Positions 54,466 through 62,763 of a stretch of 64,000 bases of DNA are shown here, in pieces. The notes under the pieces were generated by a model. The model was given only the letters and a program-made list of their open reading frames with translations, was not told the DNA's origin and did no database searches. The stretch spans positions 186,001 through 250,000 of the forward strand of contig CAJXNP010000002.1 in assembly GCA_913057175.1 (NCBI GenBank), in the 5' to 3' direction. This stretch comes from an uncultured Cytophagales bacterium. GTDB lineage: Bacteria; Bacteroidota; Bacteroidia; Cytophagales; Cyclobacteriaceae. The translations under genes and the position numbers were made by a program. How positions within the stretch are numbered: position 1 is the first letter of the stretch; every line of letters begins with the position of its first letter.

Positions 54466-55039
54466 AGGCTACATTATTTTGGCCGAGCATTTTTCGGAGA
54501 TTGATCAAAGCGTATCTCATTCTTCCGAGCGCTGTATTGATACTAACTCCAGTTGCTTCAGCGATATCCTTGAAGCTCATTTCCATGTAGCTTCTCATGA
54601 TTAATACCTGCTTTTGTGCATCTGGTAACTCCTGAATTAGAGATTTTAGCTTTTTATGTGTCTCCTTTTTTATTTGCAATTCTTCAACCGGCGCTTCAGA
54701 GAATTTAAGCGTGTTAAATACGCTACTTCCATCCTCCATGATAACAGTTGGGTATCTTTTTGCCCTCCTGAAATGATCTATCGCTAAGTTATGTCCGATC
54801 CTCACAATCCATGGTAAAAATTTACCCTCTTCGTTATACCTTCCAGACTTCATGGTATTGATCGCTTTAATGAATGTTTCCTGCATTAGATCTTCAGCAA
54901 GGTAACGATCCTTCACTACCAGGTTAATCGCCATAAAAACGCGATTTTTGTGTCTGTTCATCAATTCTTCAAAAGCACCCTCATTTCCCTTGATATACTG
55001 AGATACCAAAGTACTGTCATTAACTTTATATTTAGCCAT
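54440..55039 (-). CDS. ECF-type RNA polymerase sigma factor
   Basis: 199 residues. Region 2 (about 25-95) reads AFEELMNRHKNRVFMA, DRYLAEDLMQETFIKAI and PWIVRIGHNLAIDHFRRAKR; region 4 (about 130-185) reads LPDAQKQVLIMRSYMEMSFKDIAEATGVSINTALGRMRYALINLRK. No region 1 or 3 is present. It directs transcription of a stress or envelope regulon, with likely control by the small overlapping partner. It heads a minus-strand group upstream of asnB (54-base gap from the small gene). Confidence 0.94.
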   Translation of the reverse strand: MAKYKVNDSTLVSQYIKGNEGAFEELMNRHKNRVFMAINLVVKDRYLAEDLMQETFIKAINTMKSGRYNEEGKFLPWIVRIGHNLAIDHFRRAKRYPTVIMEDGSSVFNTLKFSEAPVEELQIKKETHKKLKSLIQELPDAQKQVLIMRSYMEMSFKDIAEATGVSINTALGRMRYALINLRKMLGQNNVAYDQNFYPE

Positions 55040-55289
55040 AAAAATTATAGTTTGATAACGTAGAAGTTTACCTCATATTGTAGCTGTTTAACTGTCCAAA
55101 ATTTATTAGGCTCTATTCAAATGTATTTATTAACTGGCGACATGTAAAGAATCTTCACCTACTGAAATGTTAAAAAATGTTAAATACGATTTAACTAAAC
55201 CTATTATTCCAGATAATGAATATTTAATTTTCCCGTAGAAGGTAAAATCCGAATAATGTTTTAAAATTGCCATTTGATAATTAGCTGTG

Positions 55290-58115
55290 ATGGAACGCGT
55301 ATACACGGAAATAGATTACTCAAACATCGATGAACTTGACCCAAAGAAATACATCATCATCAAGCGTGCGCGTGTCAACAACCTTAAGAATTTATCGGTT
55401 GCTATTCCCCGGAATAAGTTCGTTGTTATAACCGGTCTTAGCGGGTCCGGAAAGTCATCCCTTGCTTTCGACACACTTTTCGCCGAAGGGCAAAGAATGT
55501 ATGTGGAAAGCCTTAGCTCGTATGCGAGGCAATTTCTGGGGAGGATGGAAAAACCGGAGGTGGATTATATCAAAGGAGTTTCACCAGCTATTGCGATCGA
55601 GCAAAATGTCACGACCAGAAATCCAAGATCCACGGTTGGAACCACTACAGAAATTTATGACTATCTAAAGCTTCTTTTTGCCAGAATTGGCGATACCATC
55701 TCACCGGTTAGCGGTATAAAAGTCTCCAAAGACACCGTAACCGATGTAGTGGACAAACTATTTTCTAATCCTGAAGGTACACGATTCACCGTATTATGTC
55801 CATTGCAGATAAAAAAGGGGAGAAAATTAAAAGATGAGTTAAATATTCTCCTAAGCAAAGGCTTTTCCAGAATACTGGCTGATGGTGTTGTCACATTTAT
55901 TGAGGATTATTTGGAAAGCGATTCTTTTAACGCCAGTGCTGAAATTTACATGGTCATTGATCGAATCGCGCTTTCAAAGGAGGATGAAGATTTACAGTAC
56001 CGTGTTGCAGATTCCATTCAAACGGCATTTTTTGAAGGTCATGGCGAATGCATCATAGAATTAAAGGATGGTGAAAGATTAACTTTCTCAGATCGCTTCG
56101 AAGCAGACGGAATGACTTTCGAGGAGCCTTCTGTCAATTTTTTCAGCTTCAACAATCCATATGGTGCTTGCAAAAAGTGTGAAGGGTTTGGAAAGATTCT
56201 TGGTATAGACCATGATTTAGTTATGCCTGATAAAAGTCTTTCAGTATATGAAGATGCGGTAGTTCCCTGGCGAACAGAAACTTTCAACCATTATAAAAAA
56301 GACTTGATTCGCAGTGTAGATAAAAATGATTTCCCGTTTCACCGGGCAATTAGAGATCTGACACCTGAAGAATATGACTTACTCTGGACAGGTGACAGTC
56401 ATTTTTCGGGGCTGAATGACTTTTTCAGTTTCCTGGAATCACAAACACATAAGATCCAGTATCGGGTTATGCTTTCGCGGTACCGGGGTCGTACCGTTTG
56501 TCCGGATTGTAAGGGTTCAAGATTGAGGAAAGATGCAGCTTATGTTAAAATTCAGGGCAAATCCATTATAGACCTTTTACTATTGCCCATTTCTGATGTT
56601 TTTGAATTCTTTAAAAAATTGGAACTGGATGAGCATAAATCGCAGGTAAGCAGAAAGATCCTTACGGAAATCAATAGTCGACTGGAATACGTAGAAAAGG
56701 TTGGATTAGGATATCTCACACTAAATCGCCTAACCTCGTCCTTATCTGGTGGCGAATTTCAACGAATAAAATTAGCAACAAGCCTTGGTAGCGCTTTAGT
56801 TGGATCGATGTACGTTCTGGATGAACCAAGCATCGGCCTTCATCCCAGAGATACCAGTAGGCTAATAGAAGTGTTAAAATCGCTGAGAAATCTGGGTAAC
56901 AGCGTGATTGTGGTGGAACATGAAGAAGAGATCATGAAAGCCTCTGATCAGATCATTGACATTGGCCCGGCAGCGGGTAGCCATGGTGGTGAACTGGTTT
57001 TTCAGGGAAGCATTGATGAGATCTTCACCCATAATTCAACATTCACTTCCAAGTATTTAAGTGGAAAAGAAAAAATCGAAGTTCCTGATAAAAGAAGAAA
57101 AGGAAAGTATTTTGTTGAAATATTTGGTGCTCGCGAAAACAATCTTAAAAATATCGATGTGAAAATCCCGCTTGGTTGCTTCACAGTCGTGACAGGAGTA
57201 AGTGGCTCAGGTAAATCAACATTAGTTAAAAATATCCTCTATCCGGCAATTGGTAAAATTCTGGCTACTGTTTCAGAAACAACGGGTAAATTTGATAAGC
57301 TGGAAGGTAACTACGATAAAATCAAAACCATCGAATATGTTGATCAAAATCCCATTGGAAAATCTTCCAGGTCAAATCCGGTCACATATGTAAAGGCTTA
57401 CGATGCCATCAGACAATTGTACGCCGACCAGCAGCTATCTAAGCAAAGAGCATATAAGCCGTCATTCTTTTCTTTTAACGTCGAAGGAGGAAGGTGTGAA
57501 AATTGTCAGGGAGAGGGCACGGTCAAGATCGAAATGCAGTTTATGGCCGATATTTACCTGACATGTGAAAATTGCAAAGGAAAGAGATTTAAAAATGATA
57601 TCCTGGAAGTGAAATATAAAGAAAAAAATATTTCAGACATTCTGGACCTTACCATTGATGATGCAATGGATTTTTTTGCTGATCAAAAATCAATCATCAC
57701 TAAGCTAAAACCTCTTCAAGACGTCGGATTGGGGTATGTTCGACTAGGGCAATCATCCAACACATTGAGTGGCGGGGAAGCTCAGCGTGTTAAATTGGCA
57801 TCTTATCTCGGACAGGGAAACAATAAAGGTGGACATACACTGTTTATTTTTGACGAACCTACAACTGGTCTGCATTTTCATGACATTCACAAACTTTTGA
57901 CTTCCATCAACAAGTTGGTTGATGAAGGAAATACCATCATCGTCATCGAACACAACATGGAAATGGTCAAGTGTGCTGACTGGATCATAGACCTGGGACC
58001 AGAAGGAGGGGAAAAAGGAGGGAATGTGATATTTGAAGGAACTCCTGAAGAAATGGTAAAATTGGAAGGAAACTATACTGCAAGTTATCTCAATGAAAAG
58101 ATTAATGTTAAATAA
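55290..58115 (+). CDS. uvrA: Excinuclease ABC subunit A
   Basis: 941 residues, normal for UvrA. A GTG one codon earlier is possible; the ATG at 55290 is preferred. Two ABC ATPase halves are complete: Walker [10 protein letters not shown] and GVSGSGKST, signature [12 protein letters not shown] and [12 protein letters not shown], Walker [11 protein letters not shown] and FDEPTTGLH. Zinc modules are CKKCEGFGK with CPDCKGSRL, and CENCQGEG with CENCKGKRF. It finds bulky DNA damage and loads UvrB in nucleotide excision repair. Confidence 0.98.
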   Translation: MERVYTEIDYSNIDELDPKKYIIIKRARVNNLKNLSVAIPRNKFVVITGLSGSGKSSLAFDTLFAEGQRMYVESLSSYARQFLGRMEKPEVDYIKGVSPAIAIEQNVTTRNPRSTVGTTTEIYDYLKLLFARIGDTISPVSGIKVSKDTVTDVVDKLFSNPEGTRFTVLCPLQIKKGRKLKDELNILLSKGFSRILADGVVTFIEDYLESDSFNASAEIYMVIDRIALSKEDEDLQYRVADSIQTAFFEGHGECIIELKDGERLTFSDRFEADGMTFEEPSVNFFSFNNPYGACKKCEGFGKILGIDHDLVMPDKSLSVYEDAVVPWRTETFNHYKKDLIRSVDKNDFPFHRAIRDLTPEEYDLLWTGDSHFSGLNDFFSFLESQTHKIQYRVMLSRYRGRTVCPDCKGSRLRKDAAYVKIQGKSIIDLLLLPISDVFEFFKKLELDEHKSQVSRKILTEINSRLEYVEKVGLGYLTLNRLTSSLSGGEFQRIKLATSLGSALVGSMYVLDEPSIGLHPRDTSRLIEVLKSLRNLGNSVIVVEHEEEIMKASDQIIDIGPAAGSHGGELVFQGSIDEIFTHNSTFTSKYLSGKEKIEVPDKRRKGKYFVEIFGARENNLKNIDVKIPLGCFTVVTGVSGSGKSTLVKNILYPAIGKILATVSETTGKFDKLEGNYDKIKTIEYVDQNPIGKSSRSNPVTYVKAYDAIRQLYADQQLSKQRAYKPSFFSFNVEGGRCENCQGEGTVKIEMQFMADIYLTCENCKGKRFKNDILEVKYKEKNISDILDLTIDDAMDFFADQKSIITKLKPLQDVGLGYVRLGQSSNTLSGGEAQRVKLASYLGQGNNKGGHTLFIFDEPTTGLHFHDIHKLLTSINKLVDEGNTIIVIEHNMEMVKCADWIIDLGPEGGEKGGNVIFEGTPEEMVKLEGNYTASYLNEKINVK

Positions 58116-58116
58116 A

Positions 58117-58797
58117 ATGAATTTAATAAAAGCTTCAGCTCTTGTTTTTTTGACTTTCGGGATTGTTTTTCATTCAGTCGGGCAATGTGAAAAGTGCATT
58201 GAAAGTGAAGAATTGAAAGCTGACTATTGTTTTACCGATCAGAGATTCGAGGACTATTGTGCTCAGTTTCAGGTTGATTCACAAAGTTTTTTACTATCCA
58301 GGAAAAAGAAATCCAAAATGGTCGCTCTTGCAGAGAATGATTCATTGGAATACTACATTTCCTTATCTTCAAACAAAAAATATAAATTTTCTGCTCTGGA
58401 TCTTCTTTTCATTCAGGAAGCGTTGATGGTTTGGAAAAAAGAAAAAAAAGATATTGGTATGGAATTTATGGATAGTGGCCTGGGAATTAAAATAATTGAA
58501 GAAGGTAATGGTGAATCCCCTCAAAAAGGCCAAAAAGTTACCGTGCATTACACAGGAACCCTGGAAGATGGTAAAAAATTTGATAGTTCTGTCGACCGTG
58601 GAGAAGCCTTCACATTTACCTTAGGCGTTGGTCAGGTAATTAAAGGGTGGGACGAAGGGGTATCCAAGCTCAGCAAAGGAAGCAAGGCCTTGTTAAAAAT
58701 TCCATCAAACCTCGCCTATGGATCAAGGGGGGCAGGCGGTGTCATTCCACCCGATGCAACCCTCTACTTTGAAGTAGAACTGATCGATTTTGAATAA
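58117..58797 (+). CDS. Secreted FKBP-type peptidyl-prolyl cis-trans isomerase
   Basis: 226 residues from ATG 58117, which directly follows the uvrA stop; two earlier ATGs would overlap uvrA. A signal peptide ends near HSVGQ. An acidic and Lys-rich middle (about 25-135) leads to a full FKBP domain (about 130-226: KGQKVTVHYTGTLEDGKKFDSSVDRGEAFTF text, VIKGWDEGVSKLSKGS, AYGSRGAGGVIPPDATL, FEVELIDF). It catalyses prolyl isomerisation in the periplasm, and in related proteins acts as a chaperone. Confidence 0.93.
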   Translation: MNLIKASALVFLTFGIVFHSVGQCEKCIESEELKADYCFTDQRFEDYCAQFQVDSQSFLLSRKKKSKMVALAENDSLEYYISLSSNKKYKFSALDLLFIQEALMVWKKEKKDIGMEFMDSGLGIKIIEEGNGESPQKGQKVTVHYTGTLEDGKKFDSSVDRGEAFTFTLGVGQVIKGWDEGVSKLSKGSKALLKIPSNLAYGSRGAGGVIPPDATLYFEVELIDFE

Positions 58798-58822
58798 ACT
58801 AAATACAAAAAAGTAAACAGCT

Positions 58823-59959
58823 ATGAATAAAATTGTCTTATCATTTTTCACATTCTTATTAATCACATTTTCACTGATTGCCCAGGATGATGTTGAAGTA
58901 AATGTGGTAGGTTTTAAATTTTTAGATTACCAGGGAAATGCTTTACCGGATGATTTGTTGAAAACCAAATCAGTTGTATTTGTCAGCGTGCCAACAGTCA
59001 GCAAGACATCTCCCGAAAGAGGAGATTGGAAAAAATTTGCGACAGAGGCGCACTCCGTTTTGAAAGATGCTGGCGTTGATCCGGTGAAGTATTATTATAT
59101 GGACGATGTATTAGCTGGTAATGAAGTTTCTCAAGCAATCGCTGAGGAAATGAAAAAGAGAGAAATAGCCAACATCATTATTCTCAGTCATGTTGCTTTT
59201 CAAATAAAAAACAAAGATGCAGAAAGATATGTCATAGTCGCCACGCCTTTTTCGGGAGACGAAAACTTTATGAAAAATGGACAGGTAGCCTGGAAAACTC
59301 AGGACAAAAATTATGACAAAGCATTAAAATCATTTTCTAAAGATGCAGGAAAACTCGGTACAAAGGAAAATTTATTAATAAATGATACACCTGAATTTTT
59401 TGAAACCATAGACATTTTCAAAGGAGCCAGAAATGCGAGCTTTAGTGAAGATTTGAGAATTGATAAGCTGGCTGTTCCAAAATTTTCAGAGATTCAAATT
59501 CCATCAAATCCTCCCGGAGGAGTCATCAATAATAATATTAGGAAAGAGGCGGAAGGCTACAATCAAAATGTCGCAAGTCTCAACAGTAAGCTAGAAAGTG
59601 CTTTTGCAGATTATCCTTTTGAATATGGTCTGGTTGATGAAAATATGGATGATAAAACGTTGAGAGCCCATGGATATCACTTCATTTTACTAAAACTCAA
59701 CACGGCAGGAGAAAATATCAAGCAATTACTTGGGTATGAAAGTGATGACATCATGGATGACTATGTTACGGTGAAGCAAGCTGGAGGAAAGAATATTTTC
59801 AGAAGCATTCCAAAAAAAGCTCCGGTTTACAAATATTATATCCGCCATATCAATTCGGGCGATATCTATCTTGGAACGGGTTGGGACGCAGATGAAACTT
59901 GGCACGAAGCGCTGGAAAATCACCTTTTTAACCTCGTCAAGACCATTAAAACAGAATAA
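58823..59959 (+). CDS. Secreted protein of unknown function
   Basis: 378 residues. A signal peptide ends SLIAQ (21). The text VGFKFLDYQGNALPDDLLKTKSVVFVSVP follows, with a Rossmann-like strand-helix pattern (IANIIILSHVAFQIKNK) and a helical C-terminal half (FADYPFEYGLVDENMDD, then IRHINSGDIYLGTGWDADETWHEALENHLF). I recognise no family. It lies 25 bases after the FKBP gene and is probably co-transcribed with it. Confidence 0.8.
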   Translation: MNKIVLSFFTFLLITFSLIAQDDVEVNVVGFKFLDYQGNALPDDLLKTKSVVFVSVPTVSKTSPERGDWKKFATEAHSVLKDAGVDPVKYYYMDDVLAGNEVSQAIAEEMKKREIANIIILSHVAFQIKNKDAERYVIVATPFSGDENFMKNGQVAWKTQDKNYDKALKSFSKDAGKLGTKENLLINDTPEFFETIDIFKGARNASFSEDLRIDKLAVPKFSEIQIPSNPPGGVINNNIRKEAEGYNQNVASLNSKLESAFADYPFEYGLVDENMDDKTLRAHGYHFILLKLNTAGENIKQLLGYESDDIMDDYVTVKQAGGKNIFRSIPKKAPVYKYYIRHINSGDIYLGTGWDADETWHEALENHLFNLVKTIKTE

Positions 59960-59983
59960 ATTTTAGTGCACATCAAACAATTT

Positions 59984-60014
59984 TTCAATTCAGTACGTTA
60001 AGGCACTAATTGAA
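59984..60014. other. Hairpin in the 282-base gap after the secreted-protein gene
   Basis: TTCAATT (59984-59990) and AATTGAA (60008-60014) pair perfectly across a 17-base loop, and an outer TTAGTGC/GCACTAA pair overlaps the same region. No long T-run follows, so terminator use is uncertain. The rest of 59960-60241 is very AT-rich with no gene seen. Confidence 0.35.
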
Positions 60015-60163
60015 TTTGTCAGTATTTATTCAAAAAATTACATAATCTTTTGTTAACTAGACACTTAATACTTACGTATAAACAAAAGGTTTAAAAGAGC
60101 AGCAAAATTTGTGTAAAATTAATATTAACAAGGTTAATTTTTTTCGAAAAAAAATTGCCTTAA

Positions 60164-60196
60164 TTGTAAAACAATTCCCTTTTAAACCTATATTTA
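60164..60196 (+). promoter_or_regulatory. Candidate promoter of the receiver-like gene
   Basis: TTG at 60164, 22 bases, then TATATTTA (60189-60196), one mismatch from TAnnTTTG. It would start transcription about 40 bases before the ATG at 60242. Confidence 0.3.
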
Positions 60197-60241
60197 TATA
60201 ATATTATCGTTAAAAAATTATACTAATCTAATATCACGACC

Positions 60242-60691
60242 ATGATTAACGTAGCATCAAACCATTACAACCACAGTATTCTGGAAGCGATCAAAAGAAA
60301 AAGAGAGCACACAAATGTGCTGATAATCGGCAATAATCCCATTGAAATTACATCCATTTACAATAGCCTAAATGAATACCGGACAAAAAATTACATAGCC
60401 GATGTCTGTTTCAGTATTCAGGATAGTATTGCCAGAATCTTAAAATTCAAACCGGATTGCATCTTGTTGGATGATAATATCGTGTTGGATCAGATTAAGT
60501 CCTTCATCAAAAAACTGAAAGAAAACTCAAAGTTGAAGAGCATTCCAATTGTACTTCTTAAAAGTTCAAATTTCAGTTTCGTTTCAGGGAATGAAGTTCA
60601 GGATTTCCTTCTAAAAGGAAATCTATCCACAGATTTATTAAGTCATACAATTGAAAAAAACATCCAACAAACAAAGAAATCATTGAGCTAG
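60242..60691 (+). CDS. Orphan receiver-like protein (degenerate acidic pocket)
   Basis: 149 residues, a single REC-like fold. Strand 1 reads VLIIGNN, where normal receivers have an acidic pair; Asn-Asn stands there. The phospho-acceptor position is kept (LLDDN, Asp77 or Asp78), as are the switch Ser (LLKSS) and the conserved Lys125 (DFLLKGN). No output domain is attached. It may bind a partner without normal phosphorylation. It lies alone, with a terminator after it. Confidence 0.75.
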   Translation: MINVASNHYNHSILEAIKRKREHTNVLIIGNNPIEITSIYNSLNEYRTKNYIADVCFSIQDSIARILKFKPDCILLDDNIVLDQIKSFIKKLKENSKLKSIPIVLLKSSNFSFVSGNEVQDFLLKGNLSTDLLSHTIEKNIQQTKKSLS

Positions 60692-60711
60692 AACTTAGTT
60701 GAAATTACAAG

Positions 60712-60742
60712 AAAAAGCCCCGGCAAATGTCGGGGTTTTTTT
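60712..60742 (+). terminator. Intrinsic terminator after the receiver-like gene
   Basis: CCCCG (60718-60722) and CGGGG (60731-60735), extended by a G-U and five A-T pairs, form a stem with an eight-base loop followed by a seven-T run on the plus strand. It lies 21 bases after the stop. Confidence 0.85.
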
Positions 60743-60841
60743 ATTATCTTTGGCGCATGTAAGCAGTACACTTTCCTGCCCTTCAACACGCAGTAGTTTA
60801 ACTATTATTAAATAGGTTCACAAACAACAAAATTTGCAACT

Positions 60842-62506
60842 ATGCCATTACCAAAAGAATTTCAGCATCCATATGAATTTGATCCCAAATACAAAAAAAG
60901 GGTTGCTTATTTCTGCATGGAGTATGCCATCGATCAGCCTCTTAAAACCTATTCCGGAGGGTTGGGGTTTTTGGCGGGATCACACATGCGCAGCGCCTAC
61001 GAATTAAAGCAAAATGTTATTGCAATCGGGATACTCTGGAAACATGGCTATTATGATCAAATCCGAAAGGGCGATCAATCCATGGATTCTTTATTTCAGG
61101 AAAAATTATACGGTTTCTTAAAAGATACTGAAATCGTATTTGAGATAGACATTAATAATCATCCGGTTAAGGTTAAGGCATTTTACCTCCCACCAGAGGT
61201 GTTTGGATCTGTTCCGCTTTTTCTATTATCAACTGACCTTCCTGAAAATGATTACCTGGCCCAAACCACTTGCCATAAGCTTTATGACTCAGACCCGGCA
61301 GGAAAGGTGGCGCAGAGCATTTTGCTGGGAGTAGGCGGCGCAAAGTTGTTAGATATTCTAAAACATGACACCGAGGTTTATCATCTCAATGAAGCACATG
61401 CCCTGTCTGCTGCATTTTACCTATACAGCAAGTCCAAAAATGTTAAGGAAATTAAAGAAAAGTTTGTCTTTACGACTCACACTCCGGAAGAAGCCGGAAA
61501 TGAAAAACATGACATCAGGCTTTTGGAAAAACTTGGGTTTTTCTGTGGTACCCCATTGGAAGAAATAAGAAAAATCACCGGAATAGAAGATGATGTATTC
61601 AATCATTCACTTGTAGCCTTGCGTCTTTCAAAAATCGCAAACGGAGTCTCCAGAATCCATGGAGAAGTCTCTAATAAAATGTGGGGCGGTTACAACAATA
61701 TTTGCCCGATTATTTCCATTACAAATGCCCAAAGTAAAAAATATTGGTACGACAGCATTCTCTATAGTGCCTTGCAAAAAGGTAATGACGATAAGATAGT
61801 AAAGAGAAAAATTGAGTTAAAAAAACAATTATTTGAAGTTGTAGCCGATCAAACCGGTAAGTTATTTGACCCCAAGGTGTTGACCATTGTTTGGGCCAGG
61901 AGATTTGCGGCATATAAGCGACCGGATCTGATTATGCAAGACAATAAATTCTTCGAAATCATATCGAATGCTAAATATCCGGTCCAAATCATATGGGCTG
62001 GTAAACCTTATCCCATGGATTACAATGCCATCAGCACATTTAACAATTTAGTGCATACCAGCAAGTCACATAGCAATATGACTGTACTTGTAGGATATGA
62101 GCTAAAATTATCAAAATTGCTGAAGGCAGGTTCTGATATTTGGCTGAACAACCCAAGATTGCCTCGGGAAGCTTCCGGAACGAGTGGAATGACTGCAGCC
62201 ATGAATGGATCACTGAATTTTTCAACATATGATGGATGGATTCCTGAATTTGCCAAGCACAATGTCAATTCGTTTGTGGTTCCGCCAGTTGATCAGACAT
62301 TACCACAACATCAACAGGATCAGTTAGATTTACAAAACCTTCACACCATTCTGGAAAAAGACATCATTCCAAAATATTACAAAAACCCTGATGAATGGGT
62401 TAAAATGATCAAAAATAGTATGCAGGATGTTGTACCATACTTTGATTCGGACCGAATGGCCTATCAATATTATGAAAAGGCATACAATTATCAGAAAATA
62501 GAATAA
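60842..62506 (+). CDS. Short alpha-glucan phosphorylase homologue lacking the PLP lysine
   Basis: 554 residues, near the short GT35 form (about 600) and far below the 800 of classical glycogen phosphorylase. Family texts are CMEYAIDQPLKTYSGGLGFLAG, HLNEAHALSAAF, TTHTPEEAGNEKHD, HGEVSNKMWGG, IVWARRFAAYKRPDL, IIWAGKPYPMDY and IWLNNPRLPREASGTSG. In this family the last motif continues with MK, the Lys carrying PLP; here it reads MTAAMNG with Thr451. The enzyme may be a non-PLP glycosyltransferase or pseudoenzyme in glycogen turnover. It lies 258 bases before a glycogen-synthase-like gene in the same direction. A TATCTTTG at 60745-60752 matches the -7 pattern but lacks a good -33 partner. Confidence 0.88.
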   Translation: MPLPKEFQHPYEFDPKYKKRVAYFCMEYAIDQPLKTYSGGLGFLAGSHMRSAYELKQNVIAIGILWKHGYYDQIRKGDQSMDSLFQEKLYGFLKDTEIVFEIDINNHPVKVKAFYLPPEVFGSVPLFLLSTDLPENDYLAQTTCHKLYDSDPAGKVAQSILLGVGGAKLLDILKHDTEVYHLNEAHALSAAFYLYSKSKNVKEIKEKFVFTTHTPEEAGNEKHDIRLLEKLGFFCGTPLEEIRKITGIEDDVFNHSLVALRLSKIANGVSRIHGEVSNKMWGGYNNICPIISITNAQSKKYWYDSILYSALQKGNDDKIVKRKIELKKQLFEVVADQTGKLFDPKVLTIVWARRFAAYKRPDLIMQDNKFFEIISNAKYPVQIIWAGKPYPMDYNAISTFNNLVHTSKSHSNMTVLVGYELKLSKLLKAGSDIWLNNPRLPREASGTSGMTAAMNGSLNFSTYDGWIPEFAKHNVNSFVVPPVDQTLPQHQQDQLDLQNLHTILEKDIIPKYYKNPDEWVKMIKNSMQDVVPYFDSDRMAYQYYEKAYNYQKIE

Positions 62507-62526
62507 GCTAAAAATGAAAAATTTGT

Positions 62527-62556
62527 AAAAAGGCCGGATAATCCCGGCCTTTTTTT
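62527..62556 (+). terminator. Intrinsic terminator after the phosphorylase homologue gene
   Basis: Arms AAAAAGGCCGG (62527-62537) and CCGGCCTTTTT (62544-62554) form a perfect 11-bp stem with a six-base loop and T-tail. It separates this gene from the next, so the glycosyltransferase has its own promoter in 62560-62760, where none was clear. Confidence 0.9.
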
Positions 62557-62763
62557 GTGATTCTGTTTAAAAATTTCCTCAAAAATTAAAACTTTTCACA
62601 TTCAAAAAATTAACCCGCCATTCAGGGAATTATTTACAACTTATTTTCATTAAATTTATTGGAGTGGAGCTTGTGTCGCCTATTTCATTCCTTGTTTTCT
62701 TACGTTAATAAATCGTGTTAATTCTTTATTTTTTGTTTATTTTGGGGTTAAATCCATTATCGA

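Noticed and set aside
60745-60752. TATCTTTG as a promoter of the phosphorylase homologue gene
   Set aside because: The -7 text is exact but it sits on the tail of a terminator and no TTG lies at the right distance upstream.
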